A DNA stretch of 64,000 bases from Firmicutes bacterium UBA3553 (GTDB lineage: Bacteria > Bacillota > Clostridia > Tissierellales > Sedimentibacteraceae). The position numbers and the translations under genes were made by a program. The stretch spans positions 105,682 through 169,681 of the forward strand of contig DFOA01000064.1 in NCBI GenBank assembly GCA_002381185.1. Reading direction: 5' to 3'. Below, one piece after another: positions 19,195 through 31,440 of this stretch (position 1 is the first letter of the stretch; each line of letters starts with the position of its first letter). The notes below the pieces were generated by a model that saw nothing but the letters and a program-made list of their open reading frames with translations, was not told where the DNA came from and ran no database searches.

Positions 19195-20013
19195 CTATTT
19201 TAATTCCTCCTTAGGATTTTTGGACGAATTCATAACAATGTACTGCTGTACTAATTGAAATACATTTGATACAACCCAATACAAGCCTAAACCTGCAGGG
19301 AATTGAATACCAAATATAAATATCATTATTGGCATCATAGTATTCATTGATTTTTGAGTTGCTTCCTGCTGTTCATTCACTGATGGCTGTGATGATGATG
19401 TCATTTTGGTTGTAAAGTATGTTGTAAGAGCCGAAACAGCGGCTAATATAGGAACTGCCGCTCCTATGAACGGAAGAGTCATTCCTCCCATTGAAAGACC
19501 ATTAACAATACCAACCAAACTTTCACTTACACCTTTAGCCACATCCTCTAAAACAAATATGTGATTTTCTGTAAAGCCCAAATCCTTAATCCATAAAAAC
19601 GATTTATTTATTGAATCAAAAAATGCCTGATTTTCAAAAACATATTTAACCGGCTGCTGTATTACATAAAAGAAAGATATTAGTATTGGAAATTGAATAA
19701 GCATCGGCAGACATCCTGAAAAAGGACTGTAATTTGCTTCCTTGTACAACTCCATTTGTTTTCTTTGCAATGTCTGGGGATCTTTTCCGTATTTTTCCTG
19801 TAATTCTTTTATCTTCGGATTCATTTCCTGCATTTTTTTCATGGATTTTGTCTGCTTCAATGTAAATGGCAGCATTATCGCTTTGAATATTATTGTAGAC
19901 AATATTATTGCAATTGCATATGCAGAAACATATTGAGAATCCAATCCTGATACCATGTTGTATAACAATTTAACAAGCATGCCCATTGGCTTTGCTATAA
20001 AATCTAAATTCAT
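19195..20013 (-). CDS. yidC: membrane protein insertase YidC/OxaA
   Basis: 272 residues. It inserts and folds inner-membrane proteins. It shows the short Gram-positive form with about five membrane segments and the conserved hairpin PKIKELQEKYGKDPQTLQRKQMELYKE. The motif PFSGCLPMLIQFPILISFF follows, and the last helices read GLGLYWVVSNVFQLVQQYIV. No lipobox is obvious at the N-terminus, unlike SpoIIIJ of Bacillus. It lies between yidD and jag. Confidence 0.95.
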   Translation of the reverse strand: MNLDFIAKPMGMLVKLLYNMVSGLDSQYVSAYAIAIILSTIIFKAIMLPFTLKQTKSMKKMQEMNPKIKELQEKYGKDPQTLQRKQMELYKEANYSPFSGCLPMLIQFPILISFFYVIQQPVKYVFENQAFFDSINKSFLWIKDLGFTENHIFVLEDVAKGVSESLVGIVNGLSMGGMTLPFIGAAVPILAAVSALTTYFTTKMTSSSQPSVNEQQEATQKSMNTMMPIMIFIFGIQFPAGLGLYWVVSNVFQLVQQYIVMNSSKNPKEELK

Positions 20014-20028
20014 TTATTATCCTCCGTA

Positions 20029-20247
20029 TTATTTCAAAGGATCATACCCTCCGGGGTTGAAGGGATGGCATCTCAGTATTCTTCGAATACCTAAATATGA
20101 GCCTTTAAAGAAACCATATTTTTGTAATGCTTCAACAAAATATTGAGAACATGTAGGGTAAAACCTGCAATGTCTGACAGCTGAACGTGAAGAAAATTTC
20201 TGATAAATTCGTATAATAAAAATCAATAGTTTACTTATTTGAATCAC
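20029..20247 (-). CDS. yidD: membrane protein insertion efficiency factor YidD
   Basis: 72 residues. The family motif [19 protein letters not shown] and the C-terminal [12 protein letters not shown] are present. It helps YidC-dependent insertion. It overlaps the end of rnpA by 17 bases. The start is taken as GTG at 20247, but AAAGG abuts it directly, so initiation a few codons later is possible; the family's usual N-terminus fits either choice. Confidence 0.9.
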   Translation of the reverse strand: MIQISKLLIFIIRIYQKFSSRSAVRHCRFYPTCSQYFVEALQKYGFFKGSYLGIRRILRCHPFNPGGYDPLK

Positions 20248-20572
20248 CCTTTAATAAACTTTTTCTTCTCATTAATTTATTAAATGATTTTTCCAGACTC
20301 TTGTAATCGGACTCTGTTGCATTAACCCTGGCCATAATGACAATATCATAGCCTTCTTTGAAATTACACTCATTTAATCTAACTATTTCCTTCAGCCTTC
20401 TTCTTATAACGTTCCTCGATACTGCTTTCTTTATTTTTTTTGCGGCTGTAAAACCAAATCTGTTGTATCCGAAATTATTTTTTTTCACAAACAAAACAAG
20501 ATTATAATCAGAAATCGAATCATTGCAATTATAAACTGATTTGTATTCTATATTTTTTTTTATTATTATCAT
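20231..20572 (-). CDS. rnpA: ribonuclease P protein component
   Basis: 113 residues, basic. It is the protein cofactor of the RNase P ribozyme that matures tRNA 5' ends. The RNR signature region ([16 protein letters not shown]) and the start of the fold ([12 protein letters not shown]) are clear. Position between rpmH and yidD is canonical. The initiation region is A-rich and the protein starts MIIIKKN. Confidence 0.94.
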   Translation of the reverse strand: MIIIKKNIEYKSVYNCNDSISDYNLVLFVKKNNFGYNRFGFTAAKKIKKAVSRNVIRRRLKEIVRLNECNFKEGYDIVIMARVNATESDYKSLEKSFNKLMRRKSLLKGDSNK

Positions 20573-20612
20573 TATAATCTTACCTTAATGTTCTGTTGTT
20601 TCTAATTGGAAT

Positions 20613-20635
20613 AAAAGGCCACAAATGCGGCCTTA
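20613..20635 (-). terminator. hairpin with T run right after rpmH
   Basis: AAGGCC pairs with GGCCTT (20629-20634 with 20615-20620), followed on the minus strand by TTTATT. The stem begins in the rpmH stop codon. It may act as a partial terminator that makes rpmH mRNA more abundant than rnpA mRNA. Confidence 0.6.
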
Positions 20636-20767
20636 TGCTGACAATTTCTTTCTACCTTTTGCCCTTCTTCTCTTTAAAACATTTCTTCCGGATTTTGTGC
20701 TCATTCTCTTTAAAAATCCATGTTCGCTGCTTCTTTGTCTTCTTTTTGGCTGATAAGTTCTTTTCAC
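20633..20767 (-). CDS. rpmH: 50S ribosomal protein L34
   Basis: 44 residues, read directly from the minus strand: a GTG start, then [17 protein letters not shown] and an end of [12 protein letters not shown]. The sequence is the highly conserved Arg/Lys-rich L34. AAGGAGGTG lies seven bases before the GTG. It has its own consensus promoter and reads away from dnaA, the arrangement usual for this locus. Confidence 0.97.
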   Translation of the reverse strand: MKRTYQPKRRQRSSEHGFLKRMSTKSGRNVLKRRRAKGRKKLSA

Positions 20768-20828
20768 TAGAAACACCTCCTTGTGCTGTAGATATCTATA
20801 TCAATATCTTAAATTTTCATGTTTCTAA

Positions 20829-20857
20829 ATTATAATATTTTTAAATTCCCATGTCAA
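20829..20857 (-). promoter_or_regulatory. rpmH promoter
   Basis: On the minus strand TTGACA (20857-20852), 17 bases, then TATAAT (20834-20829): a perfect sigma-A consensus. It drives rpmH and probably the rnpA-yidD-yidC-jag genes. Confidence 0.8.
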
Positions 20858-21232
20858 CACTGAAATATATAATATAATCTCCTGTCAACTGATTATTCAT
20901 GGCCTTATATGCAAGTAAACTTGCACAATTTGTATAAGCTATTGTAATATACTACATTTTTATGAATATTGCAAATATTTTTTAAAATAATTAAAATTAA
21001 AATTGAAATTGTGGATAAAAAATGATAGTATGATATATGTCTGTGGATAACTTTTTTTATTTGATTAATTTATGGACAACTTGTTAACAATTATATTAAA
21101 AATATTGATTAATCAAATTTTTCAATTGTTTATATCTTTTATTAACAATTGTTTATATCATATATTTTAACAAAAAACCGTAAGTTTTATTAACAAAATG
21201 TTAATTTTTTTTATCAACAACCGGAGGATATT
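20858..21232. other. oriC: origin region, left part (DnaA boxes between rpmH and dnaA)
   Basis: The stretch is very AT-rich. DnaA-box matches: TGTGGATAA at 21010-21018 and 21042-21050 (both perfect TTATCCACA on the minus strand) and TTATCAACA at 21211-21219, just ahead of the dnaA ribosome site. Degenerate relatives such as TTATGGACA lie between them, along with several TTAACAATTG / TTAACAA repeats. With the cluster after dnaA this forms the bipartite origin typical of Firmicutes. The dnaA promoter must also lie here, possibly autoregulated through these boxes. Confidence 0.75.
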
Positions 21233-22570
21233 ATGAACTTTGAAGAATTATGGAACGAGGTCCTTGAAATAGTCAAAGAGGACACCAATCAAGTCAGTTT
21301 TAACACTTGGTTCAAGCCCCTTAAAATAGTTGCTTATAAAAATAACACCATTTATTTGGAAACAGCTGATGAATTCTTAAAAAACACCCTTAAAAAAAGA
21401 CATTACAACTTTCTTAAAAATGCATTCAACTATGTCTTAAAAAAAGATACTGAACTTATTTTTACTGTGCCCGGAGAAAATATAGATAGAGACGATTCCA
21501 GAAAGAATGCTGCTAACAACTCAAACGAAGATTCTGATGCTATTAATAATGGAAGAAAATTAAATCCAAAATACAGATTTGATAATTTTATTATAGGAAA
21601 CAGCAACAGGTTTGCTCATGCAGCTTCACTGGCCGTGGCAGAAGCACCTTCAACAGCATACAACCCTTTATTTTTATATGGCGGTGTAGGTCTTGGAAAA
21701 ACTCACTTAATGCACGCAATCGGCCACTATATACTTGATAATAACCCTGAAGCCTATGTATTGTACGTAACGAGTGAAAAATTTACAAATGATCTGATAA
21801 ACTCAATTAAAGACGGAAAAAATGAGGAATTCAGAAATACTTACAGAAGAGCTGACGTCCTGCTTGTGGATGATATCCAATTTATTGCGGGGAAAGAAAG
21901 TACACAGGAAGAATTTTTCCACACGTTTAATGCACTTCATGAAGCAAACAAGCAGATTATTGTATCAAGCGATAATCCGCCAAGTGAAATACCGACACTT
22001 GAAGACAGGCTCCGTTCACGTTTTGAGTGGGGACTTATTGCTGATATTCAGCCACCGGATTATGAAACAAGAATCGCTATTTTAAGGAAAAAGGCGGAAG
22101 CCGAAAATTACAACGTCCCGGACGATGTAATACAATATATTGCTCAAAATATTCAATCAAATATAAGAAAGCTTGAAGGAGCTCTTATAAGAATTTATGC
22201 TTATGCTTCTCTCACAAATAAAAAGGAAGTAAATCTGGAGCTTGCCCAGGAAGCATTAAAACATTTAATATCAAACAACAAGAAAATTACCCTTACTGAT
22301 ATAAAGGAAGTTGTTGCAAACTACTACAATGTATCATTGGAAGAACTTGTATCAAAAAAGAAAACTAAAAATATTGCTTATCCAAGGCAGGTAGCAATGT
22401 ATATTGCAAGAAAACTCACAGATTTATCACTGCCAAAATTAGGTGAAGAGTTTGGCGGCAGAGATCATTCCACTGTTCTTCACGCTTGCAATAAGGTTGA
22501 TGAGGATATGGAAAACAGTCAGGAAATTAAGAAAAACGTAGATGACTTAATTTCTATGCTTAATAATTAG
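21233..22570 (+). CDS. dnaA: chromosomal replication initiator DnaA
   Basis: 445 residues. Domain I ([26 protein letters not shown]) is followed by a poor linker with [16 protein letters not shown]. The AAA+ core has Walker [16 protein letters not shown], Walker [13 protein letters not shown] and sensor 2, and domain IV carries the DnaA signature [16 protein letters not shown]. It binds the flanking boxes and opens the origin. CCGGAGG precedes the ATG. Confidence 0.98.
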   Translation: MNFEELWNEVLEIVKEDTNQVSFNTWFKPLKIVAYKNNTIYLETADEFLKNTLKKRHYNFLKNAFNYVLKKDTELIFTVPGENIDRDDSRKNAANNSNEDSDAINNGRKLNPKYRFDNFIIGNSNRFAHAASLAVAEAPSTAYNPLFLYGGVGLGKTHLMHAIGHYILDNNPEAYVLYVTSEKFTNDLINSIKDGKNEEFRNTYRRADVLLVDDIQFIAGKESTQEEFFHTFNALHEANKQIIVSSDNPPSEIPTLEDRLRSRFEWGLIADIQPPDYETRIAILRKKAEAENYNVPDDVIQYIAQNIQSNIRKLEGALIRIYAYASLTNKKEVNLELAQEALKHLISNNKKITLTDIKEVVANYYNVSLEELVSKKKTKNIAYPRQVAMYIARKLTDLSLPKLGEEFGGRDHSTVLHACNKVDEDMENSQEIKKNVDDLISMLNN

Positions 22571-22888
22571 CAACATGCTGTTGACAAAAAGTGAATAGCT
22601 GTTGACAAAAAATAAATAACAGTTAATAACTTTTTTAAATTTTAATATCTATCAACAGCTAAATATTTTTTTATTCTATAGAAACTTAATACAAAAAGAG
22701 GTTTTCAACAAATTAACAGACTCTACTAATATTACTAATCTATATTTTTATATTTCTATATTGAATTTATATTTTTTAGTTGTGCACATTTTATATAACG
22801 AAGTGCTATGGTGTACCCATCGCATTAGAGCCTTAAGGTAAGTCTTTTACAAAAACATTTAATATAATTTTGATAAAAGGAGCAAAAG
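22571..22888. other. oriC: origin region, right part (dnaA-dnaN intergenic)
   Basis: The 318 AT-rich bases contain an exact 14-base direct repeat GCTGTTGACAAAAA at 22577 and 22598, 21 bases (two helical turns) apart. Each copy includes the DnaA-box-like TGTTGACAA. The inverted, related CTATCAACA lies at 22649-22657. A T/A-rich stretch follows (22660-22800), suitable as an unwinding element. The last part, at 22801-22850, is less AT-rich, and the dnaN ribosome site AAAAGGAG follows. Confidence 0.6.
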
Positions 22889-23989
22889 ATGAAAATAAAA
22901 ATTAACCAAAATGAACTTAATAAAAGTATCACTATTGTACAAAAAGCAGTATCTTCAAGAACACCTCTTCCTATTTTGTCAGGTATTTTAATAGAAGCTA
23001 AGAATAATATGCTCATATTGACTGCAACAGATTTGGATTTAGGTATAAAGACATATTCTCCCTGTGAGATCGAAGAAGAAGGTTCAATTGTTGTTCAGGC
23101 AAAATTAATAGGAGATTTTATAAGAAAACTTCCTTCTAATTCCTACGTGCATATCGAAACAACAGAAAACAACAACATGGAAATCAAGTGCTTGAATTCA
23201 GAAATAAATATATTGGGAAATTCAGCTGCGGAATATCCTGACAACACATTTGATAATGAAGGAAATTCATTTAAAATAAAATCAGAATCTTTAAAAAACC
23301 TTATAAAATACACTTACTTTGCAGCAGCACAGGAAAATATAAAGCCTATATTTACAGGCTGTCTAATTGAAATAAAAAATAATTTATGCTCATTTGTCGC
23401 ATTGGATGGCTACAGAATGGCAGTGAAAAAAGAACCTATAGAATTCAGCGGAGAGGTTTCAGCTGTTGTTCCTTCGAAAACTTTGCTTGAAATTCTGAGG
23501 ATTATTGAAGAAAATAAAGAAAACACTGAAATAATAGTGTCACAAAGTCACATATCATTTAGGCTGGAAAATACAATTATCATTTCTAATTTGTTAGATG
23601 GAAAATTTATTGATTATGAAGGAATAATAAAAGATAATTTTGTAACAGTAGTAAAAGCAGAGCCGACAGATATCAGAGATAGTGTTGAAAGAGCATCACT
23701 GCTTGCTAAGGATGATAAAAACAATTTAATTGTTTTGGACATAAAAGACAATAACATGCAGATTAATTCTGCCTCTGAATACGGTAATGTTGAGGAAAAT
23801 GTGTCTGTTGAAAAAGTAGGAGAAGATTTAAAGATTGGATTTAATTCTAAATATCTGTTAGACTTCTTAAAAGTAATAGACAATGAAAAGATAGTATTGA
23901 ACTTAATAGGAAAAAATAATCCGTGCTTTATAAATGAAGAAGGCAAGCAGGATTACATTTACATGGTGCTTCCTGTAAGAATAAGTTAA
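22889..23989 (+). CDS. dnaN: DNA polymerase III beta sliding clamp
   Basis: 366 residues, the usual length. The start MKIKINQNELNKSITIVQKAVSSRTPLPILSGILIEA is characteristic, and three clamp domains follow, ending YIYMVLPVRIS with the conserved LPVR. It tethers DNA polymerase III and recruits other factors. AAAAGGAGC precedes the ATG. Confidence 0.97.
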   Translation: MKIKINQNELNKSITIVQKAVSSRTPLPILSGILIEAKNNMLILTATDLDLGIKTYSPCEIEEEGSIVVQAKLIGDFIRKLPSNSYVHIETTENNNMEIKCLNSEINILGNSAAEYPDNTFDNEGNSFKIKSESLKNLIKYTYFAAAQENIKPIFTGCLIEIKNNLCSFVALDGYRMAVKKEPIEFSGEVSAVVPSKTLLEILRIIEENKENTEIIVSQSHISFRLENTIIISNLLDGKFIDYEGIIKDNFVTVVKAEPTDIRDSVERASLLAKDDKNNLIVLDIKDNNMQINSASEYGNVEENVSVEKVGEDLKIGFNSKYLLDFLKVIDNEKIVLNLIGKNNPCFINEEGKQDYIYMVLPVRIS

Positions 23990-24065
23990 ATAGGTATGGG
24001 TACACACCTTCTTATTAATGGTAATCCTCGTGGACGAAGGAATGTCCCAAAATGAAAGGACAATT

Positions 24066-24284
24066 ATGGAAAAAATATACATTGAAACAGAGTTTATCAA
24101 GCTTGACCAGTTGTTAAAATTTGCTAATGCCGTGGAAGGCGGCGGTATGGCAAAAAATGTAATACTGGATGGGCTTGTGAAGGTAAACGGTGAGATTGCG
24201 CTTCAAAGAGGCAAGAAACTCAGAGAAGGAGATATTGTTGAATTCAACAATGACAAGTATATCATTTCAAAAGAGGAAAAATGA
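24066..24284 (+). CDS. yaaA: S4-domain RNA-binding protein YaaA (RlbA-like)
   Basis: 72 residues from the ATG at 24066, chosen because AAAGGA lies five bases upstream and because orthologues are about 71 residues; a longer reading from 24018 is possible. The S4 fold is clear: FIKLDQLLKFANAVEGGGMAKNVILDGLVKVNGE...RGKKLREGDIVEF. Position between dnaN and recF is conserved. Bacillus work links it to ribosome assembly. It overlaps recF by four bases (ATGA). Confidence 0.9.
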   Translation: MEKIYIETEFIKLDQLLKFANAVEGGGMAKNVILDGLVKVNGEIALQRGKKLREGDIVEFNNDKYIISKEEK

Positions 24285-25402
24285 TAGTAAACAGTCTGAA
24301 AATTAAAAATTACAGAAATTTCAAGGAAGCAGAAATTGAATTAAATGATTTGTTAAATATTTTCATAGGAGATAACGGACAGGGAAAAACAAATCTCATG
24401 GAATCCATTTATTTAACTTCAATAGGCAGAACGTTCAGGTTAAACAGTGAAAATGAACTTATTAATTTTAATGAAAATAAAAGCATTATTGAAGTTAATC
24501 TTATGAAAAACAACTATAATATGAAAATAGAGCTTCATCTTGAAAAAAATAAAAGAAAGCAAGTGTTGATCAACGGGGTAAAGTTAGATAAAACATCTGA
24601 AATGATCGGCATTTTAAACAACGTAATTTTTACTCCTGATGACATGAAGATTATTAAGGGAAGCCCCATAGAAAGACGAAAATTTGTAAACATAGATATT
24701 TCTCAAATTAAGCCGAAATATAAATATCTGCTTAACAAATACAAAAAAATATGCTCTGAAAGAAATATATTATTAAAAAACTACTATACAAATACGCAAA
24801 ATAAGGATATCATTAATATTTGGAATGATTATCTGGTTAATATAGGAACAGATATTATATTGTACAGGCTGGATTATATAAATAAGCTGAAAAATTATGC
24901 TGTGAATATTTATGCAGATATTTCAGGAAATAAGGAAAAGTTTGATTTGAATTATTTATGTAATGCAGGCAATATTAACAACATGGACAAGGACGAAGTT
25001 AAAAAGCATTTTTATGATAAAATAAATGCTAATTTTAATCATGAGATTCAAAACAAAACTACTATGTACGGACCCCACAAGGATGACATCATAATAAAAA
25101 TAAATGACAAGGAATGCAAATATTTTGGTTCTCAGGGACAGCAGCGTTCTGCAATACTTGCAATTAAGCTTGCGGAAATAGAAATTATAAAAGAAGAAGT
25201 AGGTGAATATCCTATTTTGTTGTTGGATGATGTTCTTTCAGAGCTTGACAACAAGAGAAAAGGATTTTTAATAAATTATATCCAGGGAATTCAAACATTT
25301 ATTACCACAACAGATGATCACGATTTAAATATATTAACCAAAAATTACAATAAGAAAAAGTTTTATATAAACGAAGGAAAAATTGGGAACATTACGAATT
25401 AG
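24281..25402 (+). CDS. recF: DNA replication and repair ATPase RecF
   Basis: 373 residues. It loads RecA at single-strand gaps with RecOR. It has Walker A GDNGQGKTNLMESIYLTS, the ABC-type signature region FGSQGQQRSAILAIKLAE and Walker B YPILLLDDVLSELD. The start overlaps the yaaA stop (ATGA), which indicates translational coupling. Confidence 0.96.
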   Translation: MIVNSLKIKNYRNFKEAEIELNDLLNIFIGDNGQGKTNLMESIYLTSIGRTFRLNSENELINFNENKSIIEVNLMKNNYNMKIELHLEKNKRKQVLINGVKLDKTSEMIGILNNVIFTPDDMKIIKGSPIERRKFVNIDISQIKPKYKYLLNKYKKICSERNILLKNYYTNTQNKDIINIWNDYLVNIGTDIILYRLDYINKLKNYAVNIYADISGNKEKFDLNYLCNAGNINNMDKDEVKKHFYDKINANFNHEIQNKTTMYGPHKDDIIIKINDKECKYFGSQGQQRSAILAIKLAEIEIIKEEVGEYPILLLDDVLSELDNKRKGFLINYIQGIQTFITTTDDHDLNILTKNYNKKKFYINEGKIGNITN

Positions 25403-25413
25403 AGGAGATATAA

Positions 25414-27324
<1,911 letters not shown>

Positions 27325-27349
27325 GCTTACAGGCTGTTGGAGGTTATAA

Positions 27350-29815
27350 ATGAGCGAAAATGATAAAATTGAAAATGATAGTAAGATTATAGAGACAAAT
27401 ATTACCGATGAAATGAGAAAATCTTACCTGGATTATGCTATGACAGTTATTGTTTCAAGAGCATTGCCGGATGTAAGGGACGGTTTGAAGCCTGTTCACA
27501 GAAGAATACTTTATTCAGCCCATGAACTTGGATTAACACCTGATAAGCCTCATAAAAAAAGTGCACGTATCGTCGGTGATGTTCTTGGTAAGTATCATCC
27601 TCACGGAGATACCGCGGTATACGATGCAATGGTAAGACTTGCACAAAGCTTCTCCATGCGCTATCCGTTGATAGACGGTCACGGAAACTTCGGTTCCGTT
27701 GACGGTGACCAGGCTGCGGCAATGCGTTATACAGAAGCACGTATGTCGAAAATGGCTATTGAGCTTTTAAGAGATTTTAACAAGGATACGGTTGACTTCA
27801 GGCCGAACTTTGATGAAACATTGAAAGAACCTGTTGTATTGCCAAGCCGTTTCCCGAATTTGTTAGTCAACGGTTCACAAGGTATTGCTGTTGGAATGGC
27901 AAGTTCTATTCCTCCTCACAATATAGGAGAAGTTATAAATGGTGTTATTGCATATTTAGAAAATCCTGAAATAGATGTTCTGGGACTTATGAGATACATT
28001 AAGGGTCCTGATTTTCCTACGGGTGCAATAATTGAAGGAAAAGATAATATTAAGAATGCCTACCTGACCGGAAGAGGTTTTGTTAAGGTTAAGTCAAAAG
28101 TTGAAATAGAGGAAATAAAAAACAATAAAAGCAGAATTATAGTATCAGAAATTCCATACATGGTTAACAAAGCGAGACTTATAGAAAAAATAGCTGAGCT
28201 TGTTAAAGATAAAAGAATTGATGGCATATCCGATTTAAGAGATGAAAGTGACAGGACAGGAATGAGGATTGTCATCGAAATCAAAAGAGATTACAATCCT
28301 AACATAGTACTCAACAATCTGTATAAACATACTCAGCTTCAGGATAATTTCAGCATTATCATGATTGCGCTGGTTAATAATGAACCAAAGGTTTTGTCAT
28401 TGAGAGATATGATTCATTATTACGTTGAGCATCAAAGAGAAATTATAGTAAGAAGAACACAGTATGATTTAGACAAGGCCGAAGCGAGAGCTCATATAGT
28501 TGAAGGCTTGAGAATTGCAATTGATAATATAGACGAAGTAATAAGAATAATCAGAGCATCCTATGACGATGCGGAACAAAGGTTGATGGATGCATTTAAT
28601 TTATCAGAAATTCAGGCAAGAGCAATCGTCGATATGAGATTAAGACGTCTACAAGGTCTGGAAAGAGAAAAATTAGATGCGGAATATAACGAATTAATGT
28701 CTATGATAGCTAAATTTAAAGAAATTCTGGCAAATCAGCACTTGATTGATGGAATAATAAAGGATGAATTAAAAGAATTAAAAAATACTTTCTATGATGA
28801 AAGAAGAACAGAAATTAATGCTGACGAAGGCGAAATTAATGTAGAAGATTTGATAGAAGAAGAAAATGTTGCAATTACTCTTACAAATTTCGGATATATA
28901 AAGAGGCTTCCGGAAGATACTTACAAAGCTCAAAACAGGGGCGGCAAGGGAATAACAGCTCTCACAACGAGAGATGAAGATTTCGTTAAGGATTTATTTA
29001 TAACTTCAACACATGATAATTTGCTGTTTATGACAAATAAAGGAAAAATGTACAGGATTAAGGCTTATGAAGTTCCCGAGGCAAGACGTCAGGCCAAAGG
29101 TACTGCTGCCATTAATTTAATCAGCATTGACACAGATGAAAAAATCAGATCAATAATTCCTATAAGAGAATTCAATGATGATGAATATCTGGTGTTTGCA
29201 ACAAAGAAAGGTATAATCAAAAAAACCAAATTAAGTGAGTTTGATACAATCAGAAAAACAGGTCTTGTGGCAATAAAAATTGCTGACGATGATGAACTTA
29301 TAAATGTAAGCAAGACTGATGGAACAAAGGATATATTCATTGTTACTAAATATGGCAAGGGTATAAGATTCAACGAAAATGATGTAAGAGAAACAGGAAG
29401 AAATTCAATGGGTGTCAAAGCAATTACTATTGATGATGATGATGAACTTGTTTCTATGAGCATTATAAAAAAGAGCGATGAAAACAAATATATATTGACT
29501 GTAACAGAAAAAGGATATGGAAAAATAACATTGTCACAGGAGTACAGATGTCAGAACAGAAGCGGAAAGGGTATGAAAGCTCACAATATTAATGACAAGA
29601 CAGGTCCTATTGTCGGTTCATTAATAGTTGAAAAGGAAGATGACATAATGCTCTTGAGTTTAAACGGTGTTATTATCAGAATGCATGCAACAGGAATATC
29701 CATAATGGGCAGAGATACTCAAGGTGTTATTGCCATGAGATTAAATGGTGATGATAAGGTTGTTTCAATCGCAAAAATTTATTCTGAGGAAGATTTGGAA
29801 TCAGAAGAAGAATAA
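27350..29815 (+). CDS. gyrA: DNA gyrase subunit A
   Basis: 821 residues. The breakage-reunion domain holds the catalytic Tyr in [12 protein letters not shown] and the quinolone-determining region [17 protein letters not shown]. The Ser83/Asp87-equivalent positions read Thr and Asp, the Thr being a common wild-type state in Firmicutes. The C-terminal pinwheel has six blade-like repeats, including the GyrA-box-type QNRGGKG in blade 1. It lies 25 bases after gyrB in the same operon. Confidence 0.98.
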   Translation: MSENDKIENDSKIIETNITDEMRKSYLDYAMTVIVSRALPDVRDGLKPVHRRILYSAHELGLTPDKPHKKSARIVGDVLGKYHPHGDTAVYDAMVRLAQSFSMRYPLIDGHGNFGSVDGDQAAAMRYTEARMSKMAIELLRDFNKDTVDFRPNFDETLKEPVVLPSRFPNLLVNGSQGIAVGMASSIPPHNIGEVINGVIAYLENPEIDVLGLMRYIKGPDFPTGAIIEGKDNIKNAYLTGRGFVKVKSKVEIEEIKNNKSRIIVSEIPYMVNKARLIEKIAELVKDKRIDGISDLRDESDRTGMRIVIEIKRDYNPNIVLNNLYKHTQLQDNFSIIMIALVNNEPKVLSLRDMIHYYVEHQREIIVRRTQYDLDKAEARAHIVEGLRIAIDNIDEVIRIIRASYDDAEQRLMDAFNLSEIQARAIVDMRLRRLQGLEREKLDAEYNELMSMIAKFKEILANQHLIDGIIKDELKELKNTFYDERRTEINADEGEINVEDLIEEENVAITLTNFGYIKRLPEDTYKAQNRGGKGITALTTRDEDFVKDLFITSTHDNLLFMTNKGKMYRIKAYEVPEARRQAKGTAAINLISIDTDEKIRSIIPIREFNDDEYLVFATKKGIIKKTKLSEFDTIRKTGLVAIKIADDDELINVSKTDGTKDIFIVTKYGKGIRFNENDVRETGRNSMGVKAITIDDDDELVSMSIIKKSDENKYILTVTEKGYGKITLSQEYRCQNRSGKGMKAHNINDKTGPIVGSLIVEKEDDIMLLSLNGVIIRMHATGISIMGRDTQGVIAMRLNGDDKVVSIAKIYSEEDLESEEE

Positions 29816-29828
29816 TGGAGGGTATATT

Positions 29829-30143
29829 ATGTCATTAGAAATAAAATACAGTATAACTTCAGAAAATACCTTGGAAATAAAGCCGGTGGGAGAAGTAGAT
29901 ATATATACTTCTCCTGAGCTTAAAAATAAGATTTTTGAGCTTATTGAGGAAAAGAATCAGGATATAACAATAAATGGAGAATATCTTGAATATATTGATT
30001 CTACCGGACTTGGTGTTTTAATGGGAATTTATAAAAAGCTTCAGGAAAAAAATTTAAATATTAAGGTGATAAACTTGAAACCCAATATTTACAAATTATT
30101 TGATATAACGGGTTTAAATAAAGTTTTCAATATTCAAGGGTGA
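29829..30143 (+). CDS. rsbV: anti-sigma factor antagonist, STAS domain (RsbV-like)
   Basis: 104 residues from the ATG at 29829, which follows GGAGGG; a longer upstream reading overlaps gyrA and is not supported. The STAS domain shows VGEVDIYTSPELK and the phospho-acceptor segment EYIDSTGLGVLMG, where the Ser after Asp is the expected site. It should release the sigma factor by binding the anti-sigma protein that follows. SpoIIAA is the alternative family assignment. Confidence 0.85.
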   Translation: MSLEIKYSITSENTLEIKPVGEVDIYTSPELKNKIFELIEEKNQDITINGEYLEYIDSTGLGVLMGIYKKLQEKNLNIKVINLKPNIYKLFDITGLNKVFNIQG

Positions 30144-30147
30144 TATA

Positions 30148-30525
30148 ATGGAGAAAATAAAATTAACCATTCCTAAGAAATCTGAATATATGAGTACCAT
30201 AAGGCTTACAACGTCTGCCTTGTCAAATTTAAAGGGATTTAATATTGATGAAATAGAAGACTTGAAAGTCATTATTTCTGAAGTTTGTACATTTTTTATA
30301 AGCAATGTTGAAAATAACAGTGAACCTCTTGAAATTAATTATGAAATAAGCGGAAATAATTTAATTGTTGAAGTAACTGATTTGAATTCGGGTGAAATTT
30401 CTGAAGAAAACAGGACAAACAGTGATATGTGTGTTATGATTATTGAAAGTCTTGCCGACAATCATAATTTTGATTTAAAGAACAAAAAAATAATATTTGA
30501 AAAGTGCATAAATAATTTTGAATAG
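30148..30525 (+). CDS. rsbW: anti-sigma factor / serine kinase (RsbW-like)
   Basis: 125 residues. Homology is to the GHKL-type anti-sigma kinases: the opening KLTIPKKSEYMSTIRLTTSALSNLKGFNIDEIEDLKVIISEVCTFF matches RsbW, but the later ATP-binding motifs are reduced. The expected glycine-rich DxGxG reads DLNSGE. Kinase activity may therefore be weak. It lies five bases after rsbV and twelve before the sigma gene. Confidence 0.8.
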   Translation: MEKIKLTIPKKSEYMSTIRLTTSALSNLKGFNIDEIEDLKVIISEVCTFFISNVENNSEPLEINYEISGNNLIVEVTDLNSGEISEENRTNSDMCVMIIESLADNHNFDLKNKKIIFEKCINNFE

Positions 30526-30536
30526 GCGTTGATAAT

Positions 30537-31298
30537 ATGAGCGAAGCAATCCAAAATTCCAAGACTATTAAAAACCGGGATTTATTTTTGCAGTACCAAC
30601 AAACCAGGGATGTTGAAATAAGAAATCAAATTTTTGATAAATACAGGTACATGGCAGAAATAATATCCAGAAAATACAACAATAAAGGCATTGAACATGA
30701 GGATATTTTTCAGATAGCCTGCATGGGGTTAATTTATGCAATAGAAAGATTTGATATAAGTAAGGGGTTTGAATTTACCAGCTTTGCAACTCCAACTATT
30801 TTAGGGGAAATTAAGAAATATTTCAGAGACAAGGGCTGGGCTATTAAAGTACCCAGGAAAATTCAGGAGATATCTAAAAAAGTAAATGATGTAAACAATT
30901 TATTGAATGCGCAGCTGAATCGAGCTCCTACAGTAAAGGAAGTTGCAGAATATATCGGTTCTACAGAAGAAGAAGTCCTGGAAGCCTTTGAAGCAGGAAA
31001 AATGTTCAACTCCCAATCATTGGATGAAAAGTTTGATATGAGCAATGATGACAGCGATATGTCACTGATGGATGTTGTAGGGCAGGATGATTCACGTTTT
31101 ATAAAAATTGAAAATGAAGATTTTATAAAAAAATCCATGGATAAGCTAAATGAATTAGAAAGAAAAATAATAATTAGGAGGTTTTATTCTAACAAAACAC
31201 AAAGTGAAATTGCAAAAGAATTAAATATTTCTCAAATGACTGTATCAAGAATAGAAAAAAAATCTTTGGAAAAATTAAGAATTGAATTCAATAAATAA
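30537..31298 (+). CDS. sigB: RNA polymerase sigma factor, SigB/F/G group (SigB-like)
   Basis: 253 residues. Region 2 reads DIFQIACMGLIYAIERFDISKGFEFTSFATPTILGEIKKYFRDKGWAIKVPR. Region 3 follows (RAPTVKEVAEYIGSTEEEV), and region 4 has the HTH KTQSEIAKELNISQMTVSRIEKKSLEKLR. The FATPTILGEIKKYFRDKGW stretch is closer to SigB than to SigF/SigG. Together with rsbV and rsbW it forms a partner-switching stress module. No phosphatase (RsbU/RsbP) is adjacent. Confidence 0.85.
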   Translation: MSEAIQNSKTIKNRDLFLQYQQTRDVEIRNQIFDKYRYMAEIISRKYNNKGIEHEDIFQIACMGLIYAIERFDISKGFEFTSFATPTILGEIKKYFRDKGWAIKVPRKIQEISKKVNDVNNLLNAQLNRAPTVKEVAEYIGSTEEEVLEAFEAGKMFNSQSLDEKFDMSNDDSDMSLMDVVGQDDSRFIKIENEDFIKKSMDKLNELERKIIIRRFYSNKTQSEIAKELNISQMTVSRIEKKSLEKLRIEFNK

Positions 31299-31325
31299 CA
31301 ATAGTTAAGTTATGCATTATCAATA

Positions 31326-31388
31326 GATTAGCAATGGATATGCGATTGAATTAGAAATATCTATATAACTCTTAATCAATTGCTAATC
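31326..31388. repeat. inverted repeat between sigB and the UPF0182 gene
   Basis: GATTAGCAAT at 31326-31335 is repeated exactly in inverse at 31379-31388, with 43 bases between. No T run follows, so it is not a clear terminator; it may structure the leader of the next gene. Confidence 0.4.
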
Positions 31389-31440
31389 CATAGCCAGTCA
31401 ATTGAATATTAATCGCAAGTCAATTTTTAAAGGAGGTACT

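Noticed and set aside
22801..24012. Near-inverted GGTGTACCCAT / ATGGGTACACACC sequences flanking dnaN (22810 and 23995).
   Set aside because: Only ten bases match exactly and no element boundary, target duplication or second copy is visible; chance is sufficient.
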